Origin: Pelobates cultripes | Lineage: Eukaryota; Chordata; Amphibia; Anura; Pelobatidae | Direction of reading: 5' to 3' | NCBI GenBank assembly: GCA_933207985.1 | Contig: OW240921.1 | Location: 106,713,209 to 106,777,208 of the forward strand | Length of the DNA: 64,000 nucleotides | Shown: positions 35,761 to 46,502 of the stretch, piece after piece | Layout of the letters: the number at the start of each line of letters is the position of its first letter | Position numbering within the stretch: position 1 is the first letter of the stretch | Translations under genes and position numbers: made by a program | The notes under the pieces: generated by a model | Database searches by the model: none | What the model saw: the letters and a program-made list of their open reading frames with translations, nothing else | What the model was told of the DNA's origin: nothing

Positions 35761-36197
35761 TTAAAGGGACACTATTGGCATCCAGACCACTTCAGCTCAT
35801 TGAAGTGATCTGGGGGCTGTGCCCCTGTCCCCCTTATTCCTGCAATGTAAATCATTGCAGTTTTAGAGAAACTGCAATGATTACATTGTAGGACTAAGAC
35901 TGCCTCTAGTGGCTGTCAATCAGCCACTAGAGGCACTTCCTGCTTGCTCCCCAAAGGAAATTGTTGAAGCAATGCTTTCCTATGGGGAGACTTAATTCTC
36001 TCACGGCGCTCACTGTGCATGCGCATTAGCTCCCCCTTGTCAAGTGACATCGGAGGGAGATGGGCGCTGGAATTGTATTTTCCACAAGTGTAACCCTTAC
36101 AATGCTGGTAGGGGGGATGCAAGGGAGTGGGGAACCAGAGGGAACTATAGTGTAAGGAATACAGATTTGTATTTCTTGCACTTTAGAATCCTTTTAA
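35761..36197. mobile_element. T2/Kolobok-type MITE
   Basis: Begins TTAAAGGGACACTATTGGCA with the CATCCAGACCACTTCAGCTC...GAAGTGATCTGGG hairpin, then TTTTAGAGAAACTGCAATGA and CCTCTAGTGGCTGTC blocks shared with the copies at 20588, 31735 and 38855. The right end is GAACTATAGTGTAAGG...CTTTTAA (decayed). Confidence 0.82.
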
Positions 36198-37261
36198 ACC
36201 TAAGCAAAATAGCATCTACAATGTATTCATTTCTAAGTGCAGTCTTGTTCTGAAAAAATAAAATAAAAATATTGTACAGAAAGTAATTATAGCTTTTTTT
36301 TATTTATAAAATTGACCGTATCTAATAGAAAAAAAAAGAACATTAAAACCCAAAAATACCCATGTTTTAATCCTGTAATTTGTAATTCACGAATAAACTG
36401 CTGGGCTCACACAGTGGAATTAACTGGCACATCCCAAATTTGCCACTTGGGATATTGTGTTTTTCACTTTCAGCATGACAGGCCTCTTTCACATTCAAAT
36501 GAACTGCTTTTTTCCTTTAGCATTTACAAAGGAGAAATAAACATTTATCATTGCAAGCCGTAAAAGCAGAATGCTTCAGGCCGCTACTGAAATTGATGAG
36601 TAAGTTAATGAAAGCATATATTAAAAAAAAAAAAACTGTGCACACACAATACATCTGTATATTGTATGATACAGAGCAGTCAATTTACAGAGTTTAGAAG
36701 AGACATTTGGTGCAGAATATCACAGAAATAAAATTCTGCTTGGGCATAATGACAGTGTATGGCACTTTCGCTATTATTTAATGTTATTAAATATATGTTG
36801 CATTGAAATCGGAATGACATTTTGCTAAGAAGTTATGCAAATAGTATAAAATTTGTCATTGTACTGTTTGTACGATAAAGTGTTTGTTATATAAATATAT
36901 ATATACACACTCACATATCTCATATGGAACATATATTTTGAAGGCTATGGTCAGTGACTTATTGGCAGAGTTAATGCTAGGTTGGGCTGGGGTTTTGTGC
37001 CAGGGTTAGCGGTGGGGACCATTTAATTTTAAGACTGTATGCAGCTGTTGCCTTTTTTTCAGCCCTGATTTGGAGAGGACTGAATTAAAATAGTGGCCGC
37101 AGCAGCTGGTATCCGGGACTGTAACTCCCATTAATCTTTCACAGATCGCGACATGTATGGCCTTGTGCTGCCCTGTGATTAGAGACCCCATGCTGACCAA
37201 GCATTATATAAAAATGTAAATAAATTAATAAATAAGCTATTCTAGCAACCTACTTTTCTAC
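36198..37261. other. Intergenic; candidate conserved non-coding DNA
   Basis: 36360-36600 and 36660-36850 are repeat-free, of balanced composition, and contain homeobox/octamer-like words (TTTGTAATTCA, ATTCAAATGA, TTATGCAAAT). No ORF of note. Candidate long-range ZBTB16 regulatory DNA (inference). Confidence 0.4.
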
Positions 37262-37480
37262 CTTAACTACCCTTACCTTCTGTGTCATGTTACCCCACTC
37301 CCTCCAGAATGTAAGCTTGCTTGAGCAGGGCACTCAACACCATCTCTTCCTGTGCGTCCAACTCGTCTGGTTACAAATACGTGTCTACTAGTCCACCCAT
37401 TGAACAGCGCTGCAGAATTTGTTGGCGCTTTTTAATACTAATAATACTAATATATATATATATATATATATATATGATAT
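37262..37480 (+). repeat. SINE/LINE-tail-like repeat with (TAA/TA)n end
   Basis: GAATGTAAGCTTGCTTGAGC, AGGGCACTCAACACC and CAGCGCTGCAGAATTTGTTG followed by GCGCTTTTTAATA and a (TA)n tail. The same 3' tail motif recurs at 42425 (inverse), 54602 and 61130 (inverse). Class not certain. Confidence 0.65.
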
Positions 37481-38149
37481 GGCATGATGCTGTGTTCCAT
37501 TTGCATCTATTTCACCGGATTAATAGAGCTACACATAAAATTTCATTACATATACATATAACCTGCATCCTCATTAGTATATTTCAATGTATTTTCCATT
37601 TTCCGCTGTAAGTTTCATCTCTGGCACATGTGATGTATACACTAGTCTATTTGCAGTATTAAAAGAGCTTTAGGCTTTTAAAAAAAAAAAAAAACTATAT
37701 TTGCATCTTATTTATTCTTTCTTTCTACCCATTCAGTGACTTGGAAGGACTGAATACTGTAATTGATGCATCTAGATTGGAGATCCATGTCATCATCAAA
37801 GGAACCACGAGAGTCGATTAAAGAAAAATAAACTATACTGCGTTCTTCTTTTGTTCCGTGCCGGCATCTCGTTCTTCTGGGAGAAAAGACAATTAATAAA
37901 AATAGGACCAACTACAAAAAGTGGCAGAAGCAGTTTCAAATTCAGTATTGCACTTGATACATGTACATTTGCTATGTAATTCAGGGACATGTCTTGGAAT
38001 ATACATTGTAGCTTATTTACTAAACAAAGAATAGTGATGAACTGAAAATCAGTTTAGACCCCCAAAAGCAAGTTACCACAATGACTTAGAATCTTCTATA
38101 TTCAATTACTTGTTTTACCTAAACTGCAAGTTCAATAATCAAATAAAAA
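37481..38149. other. Intergenic
   Basis: No gene seen; AT-rich unique sequence with an A run near 37680. Confidence 0.5.
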
Positions 38150-38778
38150 TACAGAATATGACGGCAGATAAGAGCCCATATAGTCTGCCCAATTTTATAA
38201 ATACTTTCATTAGTCTCTTATATCTTCAATAGCCTTATGCCTATCCCATGCATTCTTAAACTCCCTCACTGTGTTAACTTGTACCACGTCAGCTGGAAGG
38301 CTATCCCATGCATGCACTACCCTTTCAGTAAAGTAATACTTCCTGATATTATTTTTAAACCTTTGTCCCTCTAATTTAAGACTATGTCCTCTTGTTGTGG
38401 TAGTTTTTCTTTTTTTAAATATAGTCTCCTCCTTTACTGTGTTAATTGCCTTTATGTATTTAAATGTTTCTATCATATATACTCCCTGTCTCGTCTTTCC
38501 TCCAAGCTATACATGTTAAGATCCTTTAACCTTTCCTTGTAAGTTTTATCCTGCAATCCATGAACCAGTTTAGTAGCCCTTCTCTGAACTCTCTCCAAAG
38601 TATCAATATTCTTCTGGAGATACGGTCTCCAGTACTGCTTACAATACTCCAAGAGAAGTCTCACCAGTGTTCTGTACAATGGCATGAGCACTTCCCTCTT
38701 TCTACTCCTAATACCTCTCTTTACACACCCAAGCATTCTGCTAGCATTTCATGTTGCTCTATTACAGTCTGCCTACCT
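38150..38778 (-). mobile_element. CR1-clade LINE, 3' portion of a split copy
   Basis: Minus strand encodes GCVKRGIRSRKREVLMPLYR, LLEYCKQYWRPYLQKNID, LERVQRRATKLVHGL and RTRGHSLKLEGQRFK-like segments in two frames. It is homologous to 33245-33872 and 61498-61895. The rest of the same copy lies at 41980-42160 after a 3.2-kb nested insertion. Confidence 0.88.
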
Positions 38779-38858
38779 TTAACCCCTTAAGGACCAAACT
38801 TCTGGAATAAAAGGGAATCATGACATGTCACACATGTCATGTGTCCTTAAGGGGTTAA
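38779..38858. mobile_element. 80-bp TTAA palindromic MITE, copy 3
   Basis: TTAACCCCTTAAGGACCAAA to GTCCTTAAGGGGTTAA, nearly identical to the copy at 17189. Its right-hand TTAA (38855-38858) is shared with the T2 MITE that follows. Confidence 0.88.
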
Positions 38859-39404
38859 AAGACCACTATAGGCACCCAGACCACTTCAGCTTAATGAGGT
38901 GGTCTGGGTGTCTGGTCCAGCTAGGGTTAACCCTTTTTTCTATAAACATAGCAGTTTTAGAGAAACTGCTATGTTTATAAATGGGTTAATCCAGCCTCTA
39001 GTGGCTGTCTCATTGACAGCCGCTAGAGGGCTTCCGCGCTTCTCACTGTGATTTTCACAGTGAGAAGACGCCAGCGTCCATAGGAAAGCATTGTGAATGC
39101 TTTCCTATGGACTGGCTGAATGCGCGCGCAGCTCTTGCCGCGCATGTGCATTCAGACGAAGAGGAGGCGGAGAGGAGGAGAGCTCCCCGTCCGGCGCTGT
39201 AGAAAGAGGTACGTTTAACCCCTTCATCCCCCCAGAGCCCGGCGTGAGGGGGACCCTGAGGGTGGGGGCACCTTCAGGCAGGGCCGGACTGGGGATACAA
39301 AGCAGCCCTGGAAAAAAAATTTGTGCCAGCCCCATAAGTCACTGCGCCATATATTGTCGCATGTAATATGTAAGGCTATATCTTGCCAGGACAGATGATT
39401 GAGT

Positions 39405-39405
39405 A

Positions 39406-39437
<32 letters not shown>
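39405..39437. repeat. (AT)n microsatellite
   Basis: TATATATATACATATATATA and onward inside the hAT element. Confidence 0.85.
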
Positions 39438-39687
39438 TGCTTTTTCTAATATAAAATATTGGTCCTTTCAGGGTAAAACGTTTAATTATACAGTAAGCAT
39501 ACGCACATGCAGACACAGGCAATTTCACTGACATTTCAGTGACACACACAAACTCATTGATACACAGCCTCATAGACAAACAATCTTACTGATATACATC
39601 AGCTCATTGACATAAAAACACAAGCTCACTCACTAGCAGGCACACGCATGCATGCAAGCTCACTCACTAGCAGATGCACACACACAG

Positions 39688-39900
39688 CTTAATGTGTTGG
39701 TACTGGTGTCTATAGCATGTCCCTACAGGCTTTTCAACGTAAACACTGACTTTTCAGACAAAAGGCAGTGTTTACATTGCTTCAAAGTGACACTGCTAGT
39801 GACAGTCACTCAGGCGGTCACTAGAGGTGCTTCCTGTGTTAGTGCCCTCCCGCGCTGCTGAATGAGACTGGCGCCGGAATATGACGTCATATTCCGGCGA
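39688..39900. repeat. T2-type relic inside the hAT element
   Basis: GCTTAATGTGTTGGTACTGG, AACGTAAACACTG and CAGTGTTTACATTGC with GACAGTCACTCAGGCGG, as in the relic at 24860. A matching end (GACACCAGAACCACTTCATT...TAGTGTCCCTTTAA) lies at 40235-40281. Confidence 0.6.
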
Positions 39901-40579
39901 CGGTCTCATTTAGCTGCGTGCTGGGGAGCAGAGCCAGCGCAGCTCGCGCAGCTCCCTCAGCGGCCGCCAGGACAAGTCCACCAGCGGCCGCCAAAAGACC
40001 TCCCCAGCGGCCAGGGGAGGGCTGGCAGCCTTAGGCCTGGGGGCAAAACCAGTCAAGTAGACTGGTGCACCTGCCCAGGATCAGAGCCGGTGCAAGGATT
40101 TTTGCCGCCCTAGACAAAATAAAAATTTGCTGCCCCCACATGTCACATCACAATGCCCCACCCATATGATCTGCCATATGAACTAGCGCCAGTGCTGCAC
40201 ACAGTGTGTGTTTACATTAAAAAGCCTGCAGGGACCAGCTATAGACACCAGAACCACTTCATTAAGCTATAGTGTCCCTTTAATGTGAGGTAAATTATAG
40301 ATTAGTGTCACTAATAATATACTAGATTGCCTACTTACAAGCAGATGAGGTTGATGATGGGCTGCAGTTTGGCTCCACTGCTCTGGTGTAGAACAGGATC
40401 TCTGGAGGCTGTTTGCAACTGTGGTCACAAAATTCAATGTTCTGGGAGAATTGGAAGCAGCTCAATTTTTTTGGGGCCCCTTACACAGCTCAAGGTCTGG
40501 GCCCCAGGGCCTGGCGGTGAGTATGCCCATAAGGCCCACTCATAAGTTCCACCCACCCATGAGTTCGCTCACAGGGAGT

Positions 40580-41060
40580 GGAGTGTGTAGGGGATGTGTT
40601 ATGTGTTATTGTAGAGGATCTAATATGTGTGCTTATGGTATGTAGTGTTTGGGGTTACCAGTTTGTGCAGGTGATGCAGTGTGTTTGTGTGTAGTGGAAG
40701 CAGTGTGTATTTGTGTATAAGGGATGTATTATGTGTTTCTGGTTGTGTGTAAGGGATGCATTGTGTGAATCTGTGTTTGTATGCATAAGGGATGCAAAGG
40801 TGTGTGTCTGTATGTGTGTGCATGAGATGCATTGTGTTTCTGTGTGTATGTAAGAAAAGAAGTGTGTGTGTTTGCATGCGTGTTACGGGTTTGCATTGTC
40901 TGTTTCTGTGTATGTGTGCAAAGGATGCATTGTCTTTGTGTGTAAAGGTTGCATTGTGTGTGTGTGTGTAATGGATGCATTGTGTGTTTCTCTGTGTGTA
41001 AGGGAAGCATGTTGTGTTTCTGTGTATGTATAGGGATGCATTGTGTATGTGTGCGCGCGT
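40580..41060. repeat. TG-rich minisatellite
   Basis: Degenerate units of about 25-40 bases built on GTGTGTAAGGGATGCATTGT. The minus-strand ORFs rich in His and Thr are repeat translations. Confidence 0.88.
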
Positions 41061-41089
41061 AGTGTGAAAAAGCTCCCTGTCTTGGCCCC

Positions 41090-41397
41090 TGTCCTATAGA
41101 GCTGCCCCTTCTTCTTATTCCCCCCCTCCCCTCTTCTTATTCCCCTCCCTCCCCTCTTCTTATTCCCCCCCCTCTTTTTATTCCCCCCGATCTTATTCCC
41201 CCCTCCCCTCTTCTTATTCCCCTCCCTCCCCTCTTTTTATTCCCTCCCTCCCCTCTTCTTATCCCTCCCTCCCCTCTTCTTATCCCATCCCCTCCCTCTT
41301 ATTCCCTCCTCCCTCTTCTTATTCCCCTATTTTATTCCCCATCTTATTCCCCCCTCCCTCTTCTTCTTATTCCCCCCCTCCCTCTGCTTGTCCCTCC
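41090..41397. repeat. Pyrimidine minisatellite next to assembly gap
   Basis: About 20-base units CCCCTCCCTCCCCTCTTCTT with ATTCC variations; almost pure C/T on the plus strand. Possible triplex/H-DNA former. It runs directly into the gap. Confidence 0.9.
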
Positions 41398-41497
41398 NNN
41401 NNNNNNNNNNNNNNNNNNNNNNNNNNNNNNNNNNNNNNNNNNNNNNNNNNNNNNNNNNNNNNNNNNNNNNNNNNNNNNNNNNNNNNNNNNNNNNNNN
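41398..41497. other. Assembly gap (100 N)
   Basis: Exactly 100 unknown bases. ORFs crossing it are artefacts. Confidence 1.
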
Positions 41498-41508
41498 CTC
41501 TTCTTACC

Positions 41509-41770
41509 CCCTCCCCTGTAGCGTGGCCGAGCTGCACTCCGGTCCGCGGTGGCCGGCCGGCCGGAGTGATAGGAAGGTGCACACTCCGTGTGCACTTCCT
41601 GTCAGTCCAGTCGGTAACAGGAAACAGAAACTCCGCGCGGAACAGGAGTTTCTGTTTCCTGTAACCGGCCGGACTGACAGGAAGTGCACACTCAGTGTGC
41701 ATCTTCCTATCACTCCGGCCGGCCGGCCACCACGGACCGGAGTGCAGCTCGGCCACGCTACAGGGGAGGG
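41509..41770. repeat. 262-bp GC-rich palindrome
   Basis: Arms 41509-41635 and about 41643-41770 pair almost completely: CTCCCCTGTAGCGTGGCCGA outermost, GGCCGGCCGGCCGGAGTGAT, CACTTCCTGTCAGTCC, then ACAGGAAACAGAAACTCC nearest the centre. Loop of about 7 bases. Lies immediately after the gap within the hAT element. Confidence 0.9.
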
Positions 41771-41979
41771 GAGGAGCTGCAGCCGCCTGAGGCTCTTAAC
41801 AGAGCGCTCGGGCGGCTGCAGTATTTAAAGGGCCGGCCCAGGAACGCGGCCGGCCCCCAGGTGCCGCGGCCCACCGGGAAATTTCCCGGTATCCCGGTGG
41901 GCCAGTCCGGCCCTGCCTTCAGGGCACTATTGTGCCAGGAAAACATACTTGTTTTCCTGGCACTATAGTGGTCCTTTAA

Positions 41980-42160
41980 GTCATCTGAAATAATTACCCC
42001 TAAATCCCTTTCCTCATATGTTGCGGTTAGGACTCTATCAAATATTCTGTACTCTGCCCTTGGGTTTTTACGTCCAAGATGCATTATCTTGCACTTATCC
42101 ACATTAAATGTCAGCTCAGACCATTTTTCTAGTTTACCTAAATCATTTGCCATTTGACTT
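41980..42160 (-). mobile_element. CR1-clade LINE, upstream portion of the split copy
   Basis: Minus strand reads LEKWSELTFNVDKCKIMHLG, RKNPRAEYRI and EERDLGVIISDDLK, the RT thumb-side segment typical of CR1/L2-like elements. It ends exactly at the TTAA of the T2 MITE and continues in 38150-38778. Confidence 0.88.
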
Positions 42161-42424
42161 ATCTAATCACAATATGACGAGCCAATTAGTATATTTTTTG
42201 TTTAACGAATAAAACCTACAAATGTACCACCAACTAACCACTGAATGATGGAAAAATTAAACTAAACAGATGTTTGCTCAGCTTGCGGCATAAGAGATAT
42301 ATCAGAAAAATTGGCAGATTTATATCCGAGCTCTGCCTTTTAACAAAAATATAGCAAACTTGGCCCTTGTTGCAGTGCAGTTCAATGTTTAGTTGAAAAT
42401 CCTCTACATTCTAATCACAGTTAT

Positions 42425-42525
42425 TAACATAACACCAAAAAATTCCACAGCACCGTAGAAAACAGTAGGTGAAGAGGGCATTGCCCAAACGAGCTTACAA
42501 TTTAAAGGGATAAGGGAGTTTAAAA
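42425..42525 (-). repeat. SINE/LINE-tail-like repeat
   Basis: AACACCAAAAAATTCCACAG, AGCACCGTAGAA and GGGCATTGCCCAAACGAGCT are the inverse of the tail motif seen at 37262 and 54602. Confidence 0.6.
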
Positions 42526-44034
42526 ACTTGTACTTTTAAAAGAGCTCCACATTTTGGGAAATATTGGATTCTGTGTCACAGAAGGGCTGGGCTTTAGACT
42601 CCTGGATAGATGCCAGACTTTTTAAAGCTTCAAATAGTTTTGTTAAACCACTCACAAATGGCTTGAAACTAATCGCTGAGAATACCATCTACGGACTCTT
42701 TGCACAATCATCATTACAATGAACTGTAGTGCGTTCAGTGCTTGGAGCAAAATGAAGAATCTTACCTGTACATTTCGTATGGGAGACTCGGAGTGCTATT
42801 CCTCCCAATGAACGCCTTTAGGAAGACTGTTTGGCCACATTGCTTGGCCCTGTTTGGTACAAACCTTTTGGTTTTAAACATATTTCATCTACTTTTTGGG
42901 AAAACAGTTAAGCATTCTATAAATAAAGCAATAGCCTAAGGTTTAACAAAAAAATGTGTGGGTTTGTGTTTATTATCTTAATAGTCATTCCCTGTCCCTC
43001 TTCAGTGAACTAAATAACGCACAGTACTCAGAAAATTCATTTTGTACTTGAATGTTGAGGTTACCAAAATATGTAGTTTTTAGGAGACGGGTAGAAAGCT
43101 CTAAACTTTTTTCTCTATTCATTTAAATTGTGAACGTTTAATTAGTTTATTCAGTGGTTACACACATTTATTACAGATGGAGTTCAGCCAGTGACCAGGA
43201 GCCACGTAGACATATCCTGAATATGCCATGCATGTGTGTGTGTGTGTCTGTGTGTATGTTTTATTTAATGTTTATTGCTGTCTTTGTTTGGTTGTGTTAC
43301 TGGCTTCAATTCAATCAGCATACTAAGTGAGGAAGGTCAGGGCAACTGTAGTTTTATGTGATAATGCACATAGTGTTATGGTTTACTAATGTACCTTGCT
43401 TGTTAAAGATAAATATACAAAGTAATAAAAGATTAATAAAGAGATCATTTTATAATATTAAAATGATTAAAGCACATTACAGACTACAGTTTAACCATTC
43501 CTGCATTATTTGGAAAGTAAGTGGATTTGCTGAAAACTGTCATGTCTTGCTGCATCTGCAGTGAGCTCTGCCCAAACTAAGAAATTATTCAACCAATTAC
43601 AGTGTTCACTTATCATTCTTTAGCACTGACAAGTTTATCCTATGTGCTCTACTATAGAGTGAGGGGTTCTGGGAGTTGTAGTTTACCAGGTAGCTTAATA
43701 TTGTAGTAAGCAATAAATAATAATAATTACTAATCAAGATCGAATTTACCATACATGTGCAATAAACACACATTACCATTCCTTATCCTGCGGAATGGCA
43801 ATGTTTTCAGTTGTAGGCTTAAAACTAAGGGGACATTGGAACCAGACCACTTAATTGAGATAAATTAGTCTGGGTTCCTATAAGTCCCTTAATTATTATG
43901 CAAAACTATCAGGTTCTCTGGTTTTACTATTAATAGATATGTGTTTGAGTAAATGAGTAATAAGAATATCTGTTTCATTCTATAAACTACTGACATTTCA
44001 CCCAAATTCCAAATAACAACTACTGGCAGAAAAT
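42526..44034. other. Intergenic; candidate conserved block and a T2 remnant
   Basis: No gene seen. 42590-42940 is repeat-free and mixed in composition (possible conserved element). A ~70-bp decayed T2 foldback (GGGGACATTGGAACCAGACC ... GTCTGGGTTCCTATAAGTCC) lies at about 43826-43896. A short TG tract lies near 43232-43260. Confidence 0.45.
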
Positions 44035-44740
44035 GACAACCGGACAGTTTTTCTAAACCTCAAAACATGCAATGAAAACAAGTTAATATTGATCTTAAAC
44101 AACGTGTTACTAATGTTAACACAAGTTCAGAAAATCAATACTTGGTGGAATAACCTTGATTTTCAAATCCAGCTTTCATGTGTCTTAGCATGCTCTCTAC
44201 CAGTTTTCACATTGTTGTTGGGTGACCTTATGCCACTCTGGTGCAACACTTCAAGTAGTTCGGCTTTGTTAGATGGCTTGAGACATCCATCTTTCTCTTG
44301 ATTATATTCAAAGGATTTTCATTGGGGTACAGATTTAATCAGCAGGCCATGATAGAGAGTTAATCCAGGGGTTCCTATATCCACACCATGATTGACATTT
44401 TAGTGTGCATGGGCTTTATTCTGCTAAAACACCAATCCTTAGTTGGGGAACATTGTCTTAGAAAAAGGAAGCACATTTTCTTCTAAGATAGCCTTGGCAT
44501 GATTTATGTGTCCATCACAAAATCAATCTCCCTGTTTCCAACCTTGATGAAACACCCACAGATCATCAATGATCCTCCACCAAATTTTGCAATGTGTGCA
44601 AGCCACTGTGCTTTGCATGTCTCTCCAGATCTTCATCAACAACAGACTTAGTGTGACAACCAAAAGGTTGGTTTGCTTGGAGAGGAACTCAGTTGCAGTG
44701 GAACGGCAACCCCTTGCATACATGACCTTCACAGGTGCCT
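44035..44740 (-). pseudogene. Tc1/mariner transposase relic
   Basis: Minus-strand fragments match a Tc1-like (DD34E-type) transposase in the right order but with stops and frameshifts: a KFGGG.. region followed by a LMIWGCF-like stretch and FIKVGNREI, then a decayed QQ(D)NKAHAH block, an LYPNENPLNIIK block (the usual PDLNPIENLW site), KPSNKAELLEVLHQ, and a KLVESMLRHMKAG...GYSTKY C-terminus. Known Tc1 proteins are about 340 residues; here roughly the C-terminal two-thirds remain. The catalytic region is disrupted, so it is dead. Terminal repeats were not found. Confidence 0.82.
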
Positions 44741-45855
44741 GAGAATTTTACTGGAACCTGGGAGATTTATGAGGGCATGGGTGCCTTTATTTACAGTGGA
44801 CGTGATGAAGCCAGAAAGGACCAGGATCAGGGATCAAGCACCAGGAACAAGAATCAGGAACCAGGATGCTAGGAGACTGGGGCAAGTGCCAGAACAACCA
44901 AGCATTGACCAACTGCAGTGATTGGCTAGTTATAAGGAGATCAATCATGTGACTGGCCCAGCCTCCCCCCCAGTGTAAATGCTCTGCGGGCCACGTAACA
45001 CTTAGGTAGAAATAATGGAGATTTAGTTACAGTATATGATCATACATTGTATATGCCCACCACAACACCAATGTACTCCATTTTCATAGGTACCACTCTA
45101 CCAACCTATTGACTTCTACTTTTAGAATAATCCACTTACTGGGGCTCTCTGCAGTGCAAGGTTTATTAGGGCCCTGTGACAGGGAGGGGTATAAAATTGA
45201 GGGAAGCAAACGTTTGTAGCATAATTCTATGAATATGAAACAACACAATCAGCAGGTAGCACCATTTAAAACTTTAGAGTACTTGAATATAATGGATTCT
45301 AGTCCCTTATTAGAAATAAGTTAATCTATGTTTTTACCCCTCTCTTTTGATCTTTTACTTTCCCACTCTTCTTTTCTCTAACTTTATATCTTTGACATAA
45401 AGTAATACAGCCAAAGGCTGTATGTTTTTGCAATATGAGAATATCTGGTATGTGCAAATATATGCATCCATTACGGACCATTTCCCTGACTATGATTCAA
45501 TTAGTATTAACATTTGTATAGGGACCAACATAATGAAACATTGGGTATATAAAACTAGTGTAGACATAGTGCAGTAATATAAAGTAATGTTGATTAGGAC
45601 AAGAAGTGTAGAAGGCCTTGTTCAAAGGAGCTCACAATCTAAGAGAAAGGTATAAAGATAACAAGAGGTTGAACAATGTGCCAGAAGAGAGAATTCACCA
45701 TTCATTGCCTGACATTGTCAGCTGACCGCTCTCAGTCAATGTCTGATAATCTGTGTAAGGAAGGTTGCATAGAATTGACATCACCCAGCCTGGAACTCTA
45801 ATTTCAAGCTGGCTGATGACAATCCAATGATGCTGCATTTCCATCAGCAGAGAGG
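44741..45855. other. Intergenic, with a possible family F relative
   Basis: 44800-45000 has repeated AACCAGGA/ACCAGGATC words and TGATTGGCTAGTTATAAGGA, reminiscent of family F. 45590-45660 (AAGGAGCTCACAATCTAAGA) is typical of the frog tail repeat in inverse orientation. No gene. Confidence 0.4.
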
Positions 45856-46502
45856 TTAAAGGGACACTATAGTCACCAGTGCAACTACATGTATTGCTGA
45901 CCCTATAGTGTTAACACGACCATCTAGCCCCCCTGGGCCCCTCATGCCTCCATAAATATAGTAAAAATCTTACTGTATTCAACCCTGAAGCTGTAAATCT
46001 GCATGCTGTTAGACTCAGGAAAAACAAGCAGTCTGCTGACATGTGATAGCCTGATCCAATCACAGTGCTTCCCCATAGGATTGACTGAGACTGACAAGGA
46101 GGCAGATCAGGGGCAGAGCCAGTATGATTCAAACACAGCCCTGGCCAATCAGCATCTCCTCATAGAGATGAATTGAATCAATGAATCTCTGTGAGGAAAG
46201 TTCAGTGTCTGCATGCAGAAAGAGGAGATACTGAATCACAGGATGCTGTGCACAGTGCTGCCCTGTGCTCTGCTGACAGCAGGTCTGAGTGGATGGAGGC
46301 ATATTATGCCTCCATCAACTCCGAAGTCCCTCTGGTTCACTCTGAGTGACTGCAACTGGAGGTGTTCCTAGCTTTCAATGTAAACATTGTATTTTCTCAG
46401 TGAATACAGTGTTTACATTAGAAAGGCTGCAGGGAGCTATAGTTCTCACCTGAACAACCTCATTAAGCTGAAGTTGTTCAGGTGACTATAGTGTCCCTTT
46501 AA
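45856..46502. mobile_element. T2/Kolobok-type MITE, complete, 647 bp
   Basis: TTAAAGGGACACTATAGTCA at the left and TGACTATAGTGTCCCTTTAA at the right form perfect inverted termini with TTAA borders. The interior has an AATGTAAACA...TGTTTACATT hairpin and a CTTTGC-poor, non-coding middle. The best preserved T2 termini in the window. Confidence 0.93.

Larger units (their letters stand above)
39279..41915. mobile_element. Non-autonomous hAT element carrying minisatellites
   Basis: Termini CAGGGCCGGACTGGG and CCAGTCCGGCCCTG are inverted repeats, and the flanks carry a perfect 8-bp duplication CCTTCAGG (39271-39278 and 41916-41923). 2.6 kb including a 100-base assembly gap. No transposase. The interior holds an AT microsatellite, a T2 relic, another hAT-like end (CAGAGCCGGTGCAAGGATTT at 40083), a TG-rich minisatellite, a pyrimidine minisatellite and a 260-bp palindrome. 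Confidence 0.92.
38855..41979. mobile_element. T2/Kolobok-type MITE split by a hAT insertion
   Basis: Left end TTAAAAGACCACTATAGG with the CACCCAGACCACTTCAGC...GAGGTGGTCTGGGTG hairpin; right end GGCACTATAGTGGTCCTTTAA at 41979. Without the hAT at 39279-41915 and one 8-bp duplication, it is a ~490-bp MITE in reverse orientation to 20588-21083. Confidence 0.9.

Noticed and set aside
41344..41828. ORFs of 83-146 codons spanning unknown residues
   Set aside because: They cross the 100-base gap and the palindrome; the reading has no meaning.
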